Assembly: GCA_900635465.1 (NCBI GenBank)
Contig: LR134135.1
Coordinates: forward strand, 1,984,001-2,048,000
Source: Lelliottia amnigena
Lineage (GTDB): Bacteria > Pseudomonadota > Gammaproteobacteria > Enterobacterales > Enterobacteriaceae
Direction of reading: 5' to 3'
Length of the DNA: 64,000 nucleotides
Under the pieces are notes generated by a model. That model ran no database searches. It saw only the letters and a list, made by a program, of their open reading frames with translations, and was not told the DNA's origin. Both the position numbers and the translations under genes were made by a program. Numbering within the stretch: position 1 is the stretch's first letter; the number at the start of each line of letters is the position of its first letter. Shown piece by piece: positions 1 to 9,391 of this stretch.

Positions 1-936
1 GAAGTGTTTCTCGCACTGCGCGACCTGAGCAGCAAAATGGTGGTGGAAGACCGCCTTGAGCTGCCGCTCCAGTCTGAGCAAACGCTGCTCGAGCGTATTG
101 TCATTCATATCGATCAATTCTTTATCCGTCATCAGCAAAGGCTCGAGCGCTTAACGGCGATTGCGATCACTATGCCCGGAATCATTGATACGGAAAATGG
201 GATTGTCCACCGAATGCCGTTTTATGACGATGTGAAAGACATGCCGCTGGGCGAAGTGCTCAAAGCGCATACCGGCGTGCCGGTCTATATCCAGCACGAT
301 ATCAGCGCCTGGACGATGGCGGAGGCGCTGTTTGGCGCGTCCCGCGGTGCGCGTGATGTGATTCAGGTGGTTATCGATCACAACGTGGGCGCGGGGGTCA
401 TTACCGACGGGCGTTTACTGCATGCGGGCAGCAGCAGCCTGGTGGAGATTGGCCATACGCAGGTCGACCCCTACGGCAAGCGCTGCTATTGCGGCAATCA
501 TGGCTGTCTGGAAACCATCGCCAGCGTCGAAAGCGTGATGGAGCTGGCGCAGTTACGTCTGAGCCAGTCCATGAGCTCGTCTTTGCATGGTCAACCCTTA
601 ACCATGGATTCACTGTGCGGCGCGGCGCGGCAGGGCGATCTGCTGGCAAAAGATATTATTACCGGCGTGGGCAACAACGTCGGGCGCATTTTGGCCATTA
701 TGGTCAATCTCTTTAATCCGCAAAAAATCCTGATTGGCTCACCCCTGAGCCAGGCCGCCGATATTCTGTTCCCGGCGATTTCCGACTGTATTCGTCAGCA
801 ATCCCTTCCGGCGTACAGCAAAAATATCGTGGTAGAAAGCACCCAGTTTTCTAACCAAGGCACCATGGCAGGCGCGGCGCTGGTGAAAGATGCGATGTAT
901 AACGGCTCGCTATTAATCCGGTTGTTGCAGGGTTAA
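1..936 (+). CDS. mlc: Mlc (DgsA), ROK-family glucose-responsive repressor, C-terminal part
   Basis: The frame is open from base 1, so the N-terminal helix-turn-helix lies outside the window; about 311 of roughly 406 residues are present. What remains is the ROK fold. It includes the segment AGSSSLVEIGHTQVDP and the zinc site that follows (GKRCYCGNHGCLE, with His, Cys, Cys, Cys ligands), and the typical C-terminus ending SLLIRLLQG. Mlc represses PTS genes (ptsG, manXYZ, malT) and is sequestered by dephosphorylated EIICB-Glc at the membrane. The neighbour bioD2 matches the E. coli order. The identification rests on near-identity by eye with E. coli Mlc. Confidence 0.97.
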   Translation, partial: EVFLALRDLSSKMVVEDRLELPLQSEQTLLERIVIHIDQFFIRHQQRLERLTAIAITMPGIIDTENGIVHRMPFYDDVKDMPLGEVLKAHTGVPVYIQHDISAWTMAEALFGASRGARDVIQVVIDHNVGAGVITDGRLLHAGSSSLVEIGHTQVDPYGKRCYCGNHGCLETIASVESVMELAQLRLSQSMSSSLHGQPLTMDSLCGAARQGDLLAKDIITGVGNNVGRILAIMVNLFNPQKILIGSPLSQAADILFPAISDCIRQQSLPAYSKNIVVESTQFSNQGTMAGAALVKDAMYNGSLLIRLLQG

Positions 937-1062
937 CTGTTTTTTCACTGATGCCATAAAATTTGCGCTATCTCAATCTGGACTCTGCGCGCATACCTTA
1001 GACTCACTCCACTGAATTATTTACCTGGTTTATATTTTCAAAGCATAACGGTGGAGTAAGTC

Positions 1063-1758
1063 ATGCTTAAGCGTTTCTTTGTAACGGGTACCGATACCTC
1101 TGTTGGTAAAACAGTGGTCTCCCGCGCTTTACTGCAAGCCCTGGCGGCGGACGGTAAAAGTGTGGCGGGGTACAAACCGGTCGCGAAAGGCAGTAAAGAG
1201 ACGCCAGAAGGCCTACGCAATAAAGATGCGCTGGTGCTGCAAAGCGTCTCAAGTTTTGAACTGCCTTATCATGCGATCAATCCCATTGCGCTGAGTGAAA
1301 ACGAAAGTAGCGTCGCGCACAGTGGTCTTATTAATTATTCCTTACTGTCGAACGGTCTGGCTGAGCTGAGTGCGATGGCCGATCATGTGGTGGTAGAAGG
1401 GACGGGCGGCTGGCGTAGCCTGATGAACGATCTGCGTCCCTTATCCGAATGGGTTGTGCAGGAACAACTGCCGGTGCTGATGGTGGTGGGTATTCAGGAA
1501 GGGTGCATTAACCACGCGTTGCTGACGGCTCAGGCCATCGCGAACGACGGTCTGCCGTTGGTCGGCTGGGTGGCTAATCGCATCAATCCAGGCCTTGCGC
1601 ATTATGCAGAAATCATCGAGGTGCTCAGCAAGAAACTGCCGGGACCGCTGGTGGGCGAGCTGCCATATCTGCCACGCGCCGAACAGCGCGATCTGGCTCA
1701 TTACATCGATCTTACGATGTTTAATGATGCCCTAACGGTAGACCGGGTTGTGGCGTAA
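1063..1758 (+). CDS. bioD2: Dethiobiotin synthetase paralogue BioD2 (YnfK)
   Basis: The 231-residue protein belongs to the ATP-dependent dethiobiotin synthetase family, which closes the ureido ring of dethiobiotin from DAPA, CO2 and ATP in the cytoplasm. The N-terminal P-loop GTDTSVGKT (residues about 8-16) and the VVEGTGGW segment are intact. It stands alone, away from any bio operon, directly after mlc, as ynfK does in E. coli. The upstream GGTGGAG gives a good ribosome site for this ATG. It is a paralogue of the main BioD; whether it is the physiological enzyme cannot be told from sequence. Confidence 0.94.
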   Translation: MLKRFFVTGTDTSVGKTVVSRALLQALAADGKSVAGYKPVAKGSKETPEGLRNKDALVLQSVSSFELPYHAINPIALSENESSVAHSGLINYSLLSNGLAELSAMADHVVVEGTGGWRSLMNDLRPLSEWVVQEQLPVLMVVGIQEGCINHALLTAQAIANDGLPLVGWVANRINPGLAHYAEIIEVLSKKLPGPLVGELPYLPRAEQRDLAHYIDLTMFNDALTVDRVVA

Positions 1759-1774
1759 CGCCGCCTCAGAAAAC

Positions 1775-1808
1775 AAAAAAACCGGGCAGTTTAGCGCCCG
1801 GTTTTTTA
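1775..1808. terminator. Bidirectional rho-independent terminator between bioD2 and osmV
   Basis: An A-run is followed by the stem ACCGGGC (1781-1787) / GCCCGGT (1796-1802) and a T-run, so it can work on both strands for the convergent bioD2 and osm operon. Confidence 0.9.
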
Positions 1809-1828
1809 TTGCCTATAGAACGTGGGAT

Positions 1829-2977
1829 TTAACTGTCGCTATGAATATTCAGCGCCCGACGCGTGCGACCAGAACTTAAATACTCTGCAATATAATCCTG
1901 CGAAATCTCGCCGTTATAGCGGCCGTCTTCGTCAACGATAGGCATCCAGCTGGTGTTGCTCTCATACAGACGCGACAGCACCACGCGCAGGTTGTCTTCC
2001 GCTTTGCCCGTCATTCTGAACGGATGCAGCACATCGGCACAAAAACCGGTGGCCTGACGCGCTTCGCGGCGTTTCACAAAGCCCAGCGGCTTACCCATGC
2101 CATCCACAACGGTAATCGCACGGATATCATTGTCATCCATAGTCGCAAAAGCCTCCGGTAATGAGGTCGATTCGCGCACCGTAATGGTCGGCTGCTGATC
2201 CGTGACGTCACCCGCCGACACCAGAAGCAGGCGCTTCAGCGTACGGTCCTGACCAACAAACGAGCCGACAAATTCATTGGCCGGTTTCGCCAGCAGTTCA
2301 TCCGGGCTGGCGCATTGCACAATCCGTCCCTGACGGAACACGGCGATACGGTCACCCAGCTTGAGCGCTTCGTCAATATCGTGGCTGACGAGCATAACCG
2401 TCTTTTTCAGCTTGCGCTGCATCTCCAGGAATTGGTTCTGGATCACTTCACGGTTGATCGGGTCAACCGCGCCGAACGGTTCATCCATCAGCAGAACCGG
2501 AGGATCCGCCGCCAGGGCACGGATCACGCCAATACGCTGCTGCTGACCGCCGGACATTTCGCGTGGGTAGCGGTGAAGGAATTTATGCGGGTCCATCGCC
2601 ACCATATCCATCAGCTCTTCGGCACGCGCTTTACTGCGCGCCTTATCCCAGCCGAGCATGCGCGGGACGACGGTAATGTTCTCTTCGATGGTCATGTTAG
2701 GGAACAAACCAATCTGCTGGATCACGTAGCCGATGTTACGGCGCAGCGTCACCGTGTCCATTTCGTTGGTGTTTTCGCCGTTAATCAGGATGTTGCCGCT
2801 GCTCGGTGCAATCAGGCGATTAATCATCTTCAACGTCGTGGTTTTCCCGCAGCCGGACGGGCCAAGCAGAACGCACATTTCACCTTCAGGTACGTTGAGG
2901 TTGACGTTGTCGACGGCCTTAAACGTCTGGCCATTTTTCTGCGAAAATTGTTTAGTGAGATTTTCCAGTTTTATCAT
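1829..2977 (-). CDS. osmV: OsmV, ATP-binding subunit of an OsmU-type compatible-solute ABC importer
   Basis: The 382-residue ATPase energises uptake of glycine betaine or choline-O-sulfate-like solutes. It has Walker A GPSGCGKTT, a Q-loop, the signature MSGGQQQR and Walker B LLMDEP in the N-terminal 240 residues, then a C-terminal pair of CBS-like repeats, as in OpuCA/ProV-type proteins. I chose the ATG at 2977 because it has an AAGGGG ribosome site and overlaps the osmW stop (TAATG); an in-frame upstream extension lacks family similarity. It is the last gene of osmY-osmX-osmW-osmV, the same gene set and location (next to dmsD) as STM1491-1494 in Salmonella. OpuC-type nomenclature would be equally valid. 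Confidence 0.92.
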   Translation of the reverse strand: MIKLENLTKQFSQKNGQTFKAVDNVNLNVPEGEMCVLLGPSGCGKTTTLKMINRLIAPSSGNILINGENTNEMDTVTLRRNIGYVIQQIGLFPNMTIEENITVVPRMLGWDKARSKARAEELMDMVAMDPHKFLHRYPREMSGGQQQRIGVIRALAADPPVLLMDEPFGAVDPINREVIQNQFLEMQRKLKKTVMLVSHDIDEALKLGDRIAVFRQGRIVQCASPDELLAKPANEFVGSFVGQDRTLKRLLLVSAGDVTDQQPTITVRESTSLPEAFATMDDNDIRAITVVDGMGKPLGFVKRREARQATGFCADVLHPFRMTGKAEDNLRVVLSRLYESNTSWMPIVDEDGRYNGEISQDYIAEYLSSGRTRRALNIHSDS

Positions 2978-3625
2978 TATCGAATCCCCTTCGGAGTCAG
3001 CACGACCTGCAGGCGATGAAGCAGCCAGTCGAGCACAATAGCTAAAAGACAAATCATCAATGCACCCGCGATCAACATGCGGATGTCACTGCCGCCAATA
3101 CCGTTGAGCAACAGCAGACCCAGACCACCCGCGCCGATCACGGCAGCAATGGCCATCACACCAATATTCATCACCACGGCGGTACGGATCCCGCCAAAAA
3201 TCACCGGTAAGGCCATCGGGATTTCTACCCAACGCAGACGCTGCCAGAACGTCATGCCAATCCCACGCCCGGCTTCACGCAGACCCGGCGGCAGGCTATC
3301 CAGCGCGGTGTGGGTGTTACGCACAATGGGTAACAGTGAATAGAGGAACACGGCGGTGATGGCGGGCAGGGCACCAATCCCCTGACCGATCAGCGAAAAA
3401 GAGCGGAATCATCAAACCAAACAGCGCAATCGACGGAATGGTGAGCACGATCGTCGCAATCCCCAGTACGGGCGTTGCCAGCCATTTGTGGCGCACAATC
3501 AGGATCCCCAGCGGTACGCCGATAATAATCGCCAGACCAACCGCTAACCCCACCAGCCACAGATGCTGAAACGTCAGTGTGAGCAGAAAACTCCAGTTAT
3601 CAAGCATGTAGTGAATCGTATCCAT
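2977..3625 (-). pseudogene. osmW: OsmW, inner-membrane permease of the OsmU importer, reading frame broken by one base
   Basis: This is a permease of the glycine betaine/OpuC class with about five membrane segments. The N-terminal part runs from 3625 to the motif IPSIALFGLMIPLF. The frame is then lost at a run of five A on the + strand (3396-3400) and continues in another frame through SLIGQGIGALPAITAVFLYS and the rest of the permease domain to the stop at 2977. Removing one A joins both parts into a continuous 215-residue protein. The other three subunits are intact, so a sequencing error is the likelier cause. It starts 8 bases after osmX ends and overlaps osmV. Confidence 0.88.
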
Positions 3626-3633
3626 AACGCCTC

Positions 3634-4530
3634 CTATAGCCCTTTGCTACGCAGGAAATCACGTGCGACCTGCTGCGGTGACTGATGGTCGATATCTACC
3701 TTCTTATTTAGCTCGGTGATAACGTCGTTATTCAGCTGGCTGGATAGGGTGTTCAACGCCTCTTCCAGACCCGGGTTCGCCTCCAGCGTGTCTTTACGCA
3801 CCACAGGTGTCACGGCATAGCTCGGGAAAAAGCCTTTATCGTCTTCCAGTACTTTGAGGTCGAATCCTTTCACGCGGCCATCGGTGGCATACACCAGCCC
3901 GGCATCCACAAATCCATCTCGCACGGCGTTATAGACTAACCCTGGGTCCATCTGGCGAATCTGCGGGCGATCCAGTTCCATCTGATACGCTTCCTGCAAG
4001 GGTTTCATGCCGTCGCTACGTCCGGCGAATTCGAGGTCTAACCCGAGCATCCAGTTGTTATCCGGATCGGTTTTACGCACCTGTTCGATTTTTGCCACCA
4101 TTTCCGACATGGTATTGATGTGTTCTGCTTCAGCGCGTTTACGTTGCATCGCAAACGCATAGGTGTTGTTCATATTCGCGGGTTTCAGCCACACCAGACC
4201 GAGCTTGCCGTCCAGACGTTTAACGGTGTCGTAAGATTCCTGTGGCGACATGCGTTTATTGATGTGGTTAAAGATAATCAGCGAGGTGCCAGTATATTCC
4301 CACGTCATATCAACCTGTTTGTTGATCATGGCGTTACGCGAAATCACCGTCGCGATATTGGTTTTAGGCTGCACCTCAAAACCTTTTTTTTGCAGATACT
4401 GCACGGTCATGGCCGAAAGAATATGTTGTTCGGTAAAGCTTTTAGTGGCCAAAACTAACGGTGCGGCCTGCGCCTGTGTCGCGATGAATGCGGCTGCAGC
4501 CAGCGCGGCGAGGCTTGAAGACAGTCTCAT
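3634..4530 (-). CDS. osmX: OsmX, periplasmic substrate-binding protein of the OsmU importer
   Basis: The 298-residue protein starts with a signal peptide ([15 protein letters not shown]..., likely cleavage after QAQA) and has the OpuAC-type fold opening with [17 protein letters not shown]. It captures quaternary-ammonium solutes in the periplasm and delivers them to OsmW/OsmY. The start has a strong AAGGAG ribosome site. It lies 18 bases downstream of osmY and 8 bases upstream of osmW, so the four genes form one operon. The substrate is inferred from Salmonella OsmX. Confidence 0.93.
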   Translation of the reverse strand: MRLSSSLAALAAAAFIATQAQAAPLVLATKSFTEQHILSAMTVQYLQKKGFEVQPKTNIATVISRNAMINKQVDMTWEYTGTSLIIFNHINKRMSPQESYDTVKRLDGKLGLVWLKPANMNNTYAFAMQRKRAEAEHINTMSEMVAKIEQVRKTDPDNNWMLGLDLEFAGRSDGMKPLQEAYQMELDRPQIRQMDPGLVYNAVRDGFVDAGLVYATDGRVKGFDLKVLEDDKGFFPSYAVTPVVRKDTLEANPGLEEALNTLSSQLNNDVITELNKKVDIDHQSPQQVARDFLRSKGL

Positions 4531-4548
4531 AAAGGCTCCTTGTTATTG

Positions 4549-5262
4549 TTATCGCGCAATGTGCGGGCTCATGACGCGGCCCAGCGCCGCGAGCAACGTG
4601 TCCAGAATCAGTGCAAAAAGGGCTGTCGCTGCCGCGCCCAAAATCAACGTCGGGAAATCGTTCAGATAGATGCCCGGGAAAATCAGTTCGCCATAGCTGC
4701 TGGCGCCAATCAGGAAGGCCAGCGGCGCGGTACCCACGTTAATCGCGGTCGCAATACGGATACCGGACAGCATTACCGGTAACGCGTTCGGGATTTCCAC
4801 CTGGTATAAACGCTGCCATTTCGTCATCCCGATACCGTTCGCAGCTTCGAGCAAAGACGCTGGCACTGAGCACAGACCGGCATAGGTGTTACGCACAATC
4901 GGCAGCAGTGAGGCGAGGAATAGCGCGACGATCGCGGGCTTATCGCCAATGCCCAGCACCACCATCGCCAGCGCCAGAACGGCCAGCGGCGGAAGCGTGT
5001 TACCGACGTTAAAGAGTTGCATCACGTATTCGGCAACGCCTCGCGCCGCCGGGCGACTGAGTAATATTCCGCTCGGGATCCCGACCAGGAGGGCAAAAAA
5101 CATCGAAGAGAAGACCAAAATCATGTGCTGCTGACCCAAATAAAGCAGGTCCACCTGACGCGCTTTTATCGTATCCAGTCCAATTCCCCACGTCAGCAGA
5201 GCGAGGACCACAACTATCGCGCCGGCGAAAAGCAGCGTGCGTTTCAGTAAAGATGATTGCAT
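4549..5262 (-). CDS. OsmY-type second permease of the OsmU importer (not the periplasmic protein also called OsmY)
   Basis: The 237-residue membrane protein has about six hydrophobic segments and the permease loop EAANGIGMTKWQRLYQVEIP, which docks on the ATPase. It is the first gene of the four-gene osmU-type operon. The start at 5262 (MQSSLLKRTLL) has an AGGGAG about ten bases upstream; the ATG at 5286 has none. About 290 bases without a gene separate it from dmsD and should hold the operon promoter; I recognise no clear regulator site there. The name osmY is used for this subunit in Salmonella but clashes with the unrelated E. coli osmY, so no symbol is given. Confidence 0.9.
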   Translation of the reverse strand: MQSSLLKRTLLFAGAIVVVLALLTWGIGLDTIKARQVDLLYLGQQHMILVFSSMFFALLVGIPSGILLSRPAARGVAEYVMQLFNVGNTLPPLAVLALAMVVLGIGDKPAIVALFLASLLPIVRNTYAGLCSVPASLLEAANGIGMTKWQRLYQVEIPNALPVMLSGIRIATAINVGTAPLAFLIGASSYGELIFPGIYLNDFPTLILGAAATALFALILDTLLAALGRVMSPHIAR

Positions 5263-5551
5263 TGCGATGTGTCTCCCTGTGCGCATGCGTTATTGCAACC
5301 CATTGATTGCCTGTTGTTATGCCATGTATCGGCAGGGGTACATGACCTATAGCAAGCGAATGGGAAGGGTTCCAGCGAAGCGGCAAAATTACTGAAGCGG
5401 TGTTTGCAGCATAAACAGGGGGTTACGCCTTACGGGAGAAGGGCTGAAGGCGTGTCGCCAGAATTCTCCTAAACGTAATGCGCCAAAAGTGACACCGTAA
5501 CAAGCGAGGCGGCGCACGGCAGAGCATTCAGCCGTGCGGACGGGGGAAGGG

Positions 5552-6166
5552 TTAACGATAAAGCGTTTTTTCAATGACCGGGATCGGTAGCCGCGATTGC
5601 CAGTCAACCAGCGTCATCTGCGCAAGTTCAGCGATGCCGACGTAAAAAGGATGGCGAGCATTTTCACGTAACACCGTCAGGAAACGCTGACTCCATGGCA
5701 GCAAGTGCCATGCCAGCAGCTGATCGCACGCGTCTTCGTGACCCTTTTCACTTAGCCACGCAGCCAGCATCAGCATTGTCCCGAAATGATCTTCCGGCTC
5801 GTTTTGCGGCATATCGAAGGTAATGCCGTTATCGCGCATCCACTGACGCAGCGCGAGAGTGGACTCCCCAAACAGCACGGACTCACGATCCAGCCAGACG
5901 GAGCCCCACGGCGGAGCAGGCAACGCCCATGGACCGATGAACAAACGCTGCCAGGCCTCGGGCAGGGTTTCATCCGTGGTTGTGCGCAGTTTATCCGCGA
6001 CGGGCAGTAAAGATTCTTCTGCCAGCGGCCAGTCACGATACCAGTCGGTCGTTGTTAACGCGGTAACCAGTGGCGCTGCCTGCTCACTGTCAGGGGGAAA
6101 ATAAAATACTGCACCGAGGGCTCGGGCGATGATGGCAAACGACTCGCGGTGGGAAACCTCTTTCAT
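5552..6166 (-). CDS. dmsD: DmsD, Tat redox-enzyme maturation chaperone
   Basis: The 204-residue protein of the TorD/DmsD family binds twin-arginine leaders of DMSO-reductase-type molybdoenzymes. The family core PWGSVWLDRESVLFGESTL and the downstream motif EPEDHFG are intact. The start at 6166 has AAGGA upstream and gives exactly the E. coli length. In E. coli dmsD ends the ynfEFGHI operon; here no ynfE-H genes are present and ynfD follows at once. The chaperone is therefore an orphan in this locus and presumably serves dmsABC or another reductase elsewhere. Confidence 0.93.
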   Translation of the reverse strand: MKEVSHRESFAIIARALGAVFYFPPDSEQAAPLVTALTTTDWYRDWPLAEESLLPVADKLRTTTDETLPEAWQRLFIGPWALPAPPWGSVWLDRESVLFGESTLALRQWMRDNGITFDMPQNEPEDHFGTMLMLAAWLSEKGHEDACDQLLAWHLLPWSQRFLTVLRENARHPFYVGIAELAQMTLVDWQSRLPIPVIEKTLYR

Positions 6167-6246
6167 CACAACATTCCTTGCTCGCGTGACTGTTTTCACG
6201 CTTCAAAATAGGGAGGGAGAATGATGAGAGAGTGTGGCGTAATCAG

Positions 6247-6267
6247 GGGGATTAAACATTAATCCCC
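6247..6267. repeat. Perfect 9-bp inverted repeat between ynfD and dmsD
   Basis: GGGGATTAA, ACA, TTAATCCCC. It could be an RNA hairpin at the end of the ynfD transcript, but there is no T-run after it on either strand, so terminator function is uncertain. Confidence 0.6.
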
Positions 6268-6295
6268 ATCAATGGCGGGCGCATTATGCGGATAT

Positions 6296-6601
6296 TTATT
6301 GCGGCTCGGTTGGCGCATTTTCTTGTGCGCCTGCGCTACTGGCAGGAGAGTTACCGCTGCTGGTGCGCGTATAGAGGATCTTGAACGTATCATTGGCGCA
6401 ATGACCCACAACTTGCGCATCCGGCTGATCGGCCTGATCGTTAGGGACAATATTCAACGTGAAACCCGATTCAGGAACGCCGTTATTGATGATGCGCTGC
6501 TGAATATCGCTCTTTAAGCGCTCGCAAGAATCCGGGGAGGCCAGCGCCGCGGGTGAAGCACCGATCAACAATAGGGTGGTAATCCAGGTTAACCGTTTCA
6601 T
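6296..6601 (-). CDS. ynfD: YnfD, DUF1161 periplasmic protein
   Basis: This is a secreted protein of 101 residues with a signal peptide (MKRLTWITTLLLIGASPAALA). The mature part has two conserved cysteines, SCERLKSDI and VVGHCANDT, probably a disulfide pair, and a Ser/Ala-rich tail. The start at 6601 has AAAGGAGTGC just upstream; the open frame extends further but without family similarity. It matches E. coli YnfD. No biochemical function is known. Confidence 0.88.
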   Translation of the reverse strand: MKRLTWITTLLLIGASPAALASPDSCERLKSDIQQRIINNGVPESGFTLNIVPNDQADQPDAQVVGHCANDTFKILYTRTSSGNSPASSAGAQENAPTEPQ

Positions 6602-6911
6602 AAAGCACTCCTTTTGTCTGTGTATGACATTCATTTTAGCAGGCAGGGCTTCACTCTTCGTCATGTAAGGCAACTTTCTGAAAAATCTTAGAAATTATTC
6701 TTCAGTAACGGAAGTGTTTTTATCAAAAGAAATTCAAATAAATTATTGGCCATTATTTCTTACATTAAATAAAAAAGCGTAGAGACTTCTTTCCATTGCA
6801 CTTTTTAATTATGGTTTTTGATATTTGCGCATTTAATTGTTGGTGCTTAGGCTTGCTAATGGATGTTTCATTTTAGGTATTTTATAAAAACATATCGAAT
6901 AAGGAAATATA
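6602..6911. other. AT-rich intergenic stretch upstream of the O-methyltransferase
   Basis: About 310 bases with no credible gene. Composition drops to strongly AT-rich from about 6690, unlike the flanking core genes, and includes several TTTTT/AAAAA tracts. It likely holds divergent promoters for ynfD and the methyltransferase; I cannot assign individual boxes. Confidence 0.5.
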
Positions 6912-7943
6912 ATGTTAACTCAAATAAGTTTGTCGGAAGTGGAACGTAAAGATGCGATGTATTTGTTAGAGCAGAGCATGGGATTTGTCTGGCAAGCCTC
7001 ATTGCGGGCGGTAGCTGAACTGGGTGTGGCTGACCGACTCCTTGAAGGGGACAAAACAGCCGATCAGCTTGGGAGTGAATTACACGTCGATGGCGCGTTT
7101 TTACTGCGTGTTATGCGAATGCTTGCTTCCCGAAATGTGTTTCATGAATCGTCGGACGGCTTGTTTTCACTCACCCCGACTGCCCGGTTCTTATGCGCCG
7201 AGCATCAACACTCCTTGCGCGCAGCGGTGCTGATGCTCACGGATAATACCTTTTGGCAACCGGCGGCGGAAATCAGTGATATTGTTGCCGGGAAAGACGT
7301 GTTTAACAGTATGTTTGGCATGTCGTTTTATGAGTATTGGGGGCAAGATAACGCGGCAACCGAGGAGAATGTTTTTCATGCAGGCATGTCTTCGATGTCG
7401 AGCGTCGAAAACGAAGAGCTTGTCGACTGTTATGATTTTCCAGAAGGGGCCTCGGTAATTGATATTGCTGGTGGTTTTGGGAATTTATTGTTAACCGTTT
7501 TACGCAGGAATCCATCACTACATGGCATATTATTCGATCAAGAAAAAGTGCTTGCGGGAAATCGGCTGCATTTATTAGATGACGATACGCGTTGGGACAC
7601 CGTCGCAGGCAGTTTCTTTGAACAATGTCCGCAAGCCGATATTTATTTACTTAAATATATTCTGATGGACTGGTCAGATGCTCAGGCCAGTCAAATATTG
7701 CAAACATGCCGGAAATCGATGAAAGCAGAATCCCGACTGTTAATTCTGGAACCTGTTATTAAAGATAATAATAATGAACCAGGGAGATATGAGATCGACC
7801 TTTTACTGTTGACCAGCTTTGAGGGAGGGCGTGCACGGACTGAGCGAGAATATGCCGATATGCTGGCTGGCTCAGGGTTAAAAATCAATCGTGTGATACA
7901 TACCCCGTCTTATTTATCGATTGTAGAAGCTGTTTTAGCCTAA
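6912..7943 (+). CDS. SAM-dependent O-methyltransferase (plant-type/AcrA-like family 2)
   Basis: The 343-residue protein has an N-terminal dimerisation/winged-helix domain (residues about 10-100, with FLLRVMRMLASRNVF) followed by a Rossmann SAM-binding domain with the motif VIDIAGGFGNLL, and then YLLKYILMDWSD and ILEPVI, as in hydroxyneurosporene- and caffeate-type O-methyltransferases. The ribosome site is AAGGAAATATA. It sits alone between ynfD and ynfC, where E. coli has ynfE-H, in AT-rich DNA. It is probably acquired. The acceptor is unknown; small phenolic or polyketide-like substrates are typical of the family. Confidence 0.8.
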   Translation: MLTQISLSEVERKDAMYLLEQSMGFVWQASLRAVAELGVADRLLEGDKTADQLGSELHVDGAFLLRVMRMLASRNVFHESSDGLFSLTPTARFLCAEHQHSLRAAVLMLTDNTFWQPAAEISDIVAGKDVFNSMFGMSFYEYWGQDNAATEENVFHAGMSSMSSVENEELVDCYDFPEGASVIDIAGGFGNLLLTVLRRNPSLHGILFDQEKVLAGNRLHLLDDDTRWDTVAGSFFEQCPQADIYLLKYILMDWSDAQASQILQTCRKSMKAESRLLILEPVIKDNNNEPGRYEIDLLLLTSFEGGRARTEREYADMLAGSGLKINRVIHTPSYLSIVEAVLA

Positions 7944-8073
7944 ATTTCTCAGTGGCTTGACGCTCTTTCTGAACTGGCAGGATATAATTATTCTGAATTG
8001 AGGTTTTACCCGGAAGTAAACCTCTGTATATTGCTAATATTAATGGAGTTAATGTCCACGTATTGGTGAAAAT

Positions 8074-8784
8074 GTGAAGAAATTAGCAGTGATGATGGCG
8101 CTGACAAGCGTGCTGGCAGGATGTGATAACGCCTCCGCGCCGCTGTCTTTCACGCCAGAGATGGCCAGTTTTTCGAATGAATTTGATTTTGATCCGCTAC
8201 GTGGACCCGTAAAAGATTTCACCCAGACGCTGTTTGACGAAAAAGGTGAAGTGACCAAACGTGTTACTGGCACGATGTCTGCGGAAGGGTGTTTCGACAA
8301 ACTCGAGCTGCACGATCTGGACGCGAACACGGGCGTTGCGCTGGTACTGGATGCCAATTTTTATCTCGATGCAGAGACGCAGCAGCAAAAGATAAAACTG
8401 CAGGGCAAATGCCAGCTGGCTGAATTGCCATCCGCTGGCGTCACCTGGGATACGGACGACAAAGGTTTCATTGTTAGCGCGCATGGAAAAGAGATGGAAG
8501 TGAACTATCGCTACGATGCTGATGGGTATCCGCTGGGAAAAACCACAAAGTCTGGCGGGCAACAGCTTTCCGTGGCGGCAACGCCATCAAAAGATAAGCG
8601 CAAAAAACTGGATTATTCCGCGGTGAGTTTGCTTAATGATAAGCAGCTTGGCACGGTGCAACAACGCTGTGAATACGACCGCCATAACAACCCGGTGAGC
8701 TGCGAGCTGAGTATTAAGGATGAAAGCGTTAAGCCAGCGGTTGAGCACAAATTTACGATTAAAAACAGCATTGATTATTATTGA
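8074..8784 (+). CDS. ynfC: YnfC lipoprotein (UPF0257)
   Basis: The 236-residue lipoprotein has the lipobox LTSVLAGC, the family core SFTPEMASFSNEFDFDPLRG and the C-terminus TIKNSIDYY. It starts with GTG at 8074, where AAAAATTAGC codes the signal peptide. The residue after the lipid-bearing cysteine is Asp, which by the Lol rule suggests retention in the inner membrane. It is convergent with speG. Function is unknown; the match to E. coli YnfC is clear by eye. Confidence 0.9.
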   Translation: MKKLAVMMALTSVLAGCDNASAPLSFTPEMASFSNEFDFDPLRGPVKDFTQTLFDEKGEVTKRVTGTMSAEGCFDKLELHDLDANTGVALVLDANFYLDAETQQQKIKLQGKCQLAELPSAGVTWDTDDKGFIVSAHGKEMEVNYRYDADGYPLGKTTKSGGQQLSVAATPSKDKRKKLDYSAVSLLNDKQLGTVQQRCEYDRHNNPVSCELSIKDESVKPAVEHKFTIKNSIDYY

Positions 8785-8792
8785 TCTCGCAT

Positions 8793-8818
8793 GAAAAACC
8801 GCGCATCTACTGCGCGGT
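8793..8818. terminator. Terminator between ynfC and speG
   Basis: The stem ACCGCGC (8798-8804) / GCGCGGT (8812-8818) is preceded by AAAA, so on the minus strand it ends with a T-run. It overlaps the last codons of speG. Confidence 0.75.
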
Positions 8819-9367
8819 CGGTTTCAAAATCGTGCTGCCGTGTGCTTTATGGTCCACTAAATACTGATGCTGGAAAATGCACATACGGATGGTGTTGCGG
8901 TACTCACCGTTGATAAAGAACTCGTGGATCAGCTCACCTTCCACCATAAAGCCAAGCTTGCGATAGATGTGTATCGCCTTTTCATTTTCTTTATCAACAA
9001 TCAAATAGAGCTTATACAGGTTTAACACCGTAAACCCGTAATCCATTGCCAGTTTTGCCGCGCGGGTGGCGAGGCCTTTTCCCTGGAAATCCGGCGAAAT
9101 GATGATTTGAAACTCTGCCCGGCGGTGAATGTGGTTTATCTCAACCAGCTCAACTAAACCGGCTTTATCGCCATTACACTCCACCACGAAACGGCGTTCG
9201 CTCTGATCGTGAATGTGTTTGTCGTAGAGGTCAGACAGCTCGACAAACGCCTCGTAAGGCTCTTCGAACCAGTAACGCATGACGCTGGCGTTATTGTCGA
9301 GTTGATGCACAAAACGTAAATCTTCACGCTCGAGCGGTCTGAGTTTTACTGCTAACGGGCTGGCCAT
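8807..9367 (-). CDS. speG: Spermidine N1-acetyltransferase SpeG
   Basis: The 186-residue GNAT enzyme acetylates spermidine (and spermine) with acetyl-CoA to prevent polyamine toxicity in the cytoplasm. The acetyl-CoA loop [14 protein letters not shown] and the allosteric polyamine-site region near [17 protein letters not shown] are intact. The start at 9367 was chosen because AAAGGA lies at proper distance and it gives the E. coli length; the ATG six bases upstream is too close to the ribosome site. ynfB follows upstream on the same strand, as in E. coli. Confidence 0.96.
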   Translation of the reverse strand: MASPLAVKLRPLEREDLRFVHQLDNNASVMRYWFEEPYEAFVELSDLYDKHIHDQSERRFVVECNGDKAGLVELVEINHIHRRAEFQIIISPDFQGKGLATRAAKLAMDYGFTVLNLYKLYLIVDKENEKAIHIYRKLGFMVEGELIHEFFINGEYRNTIRMCIFQHQYLVDHKAHGSTILKPTAQ

Positions 9368-9391
9368 GTTCATCCTTTCTGGCAGTCGTTT

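Noticed and set aside
2315-3019. Long open frame on the plus strand inside osmV
   Set aside because: It is antisense to a gene with full ABC motifs; the predicted protein is His/Arg-rich without any domain or ribosome site.
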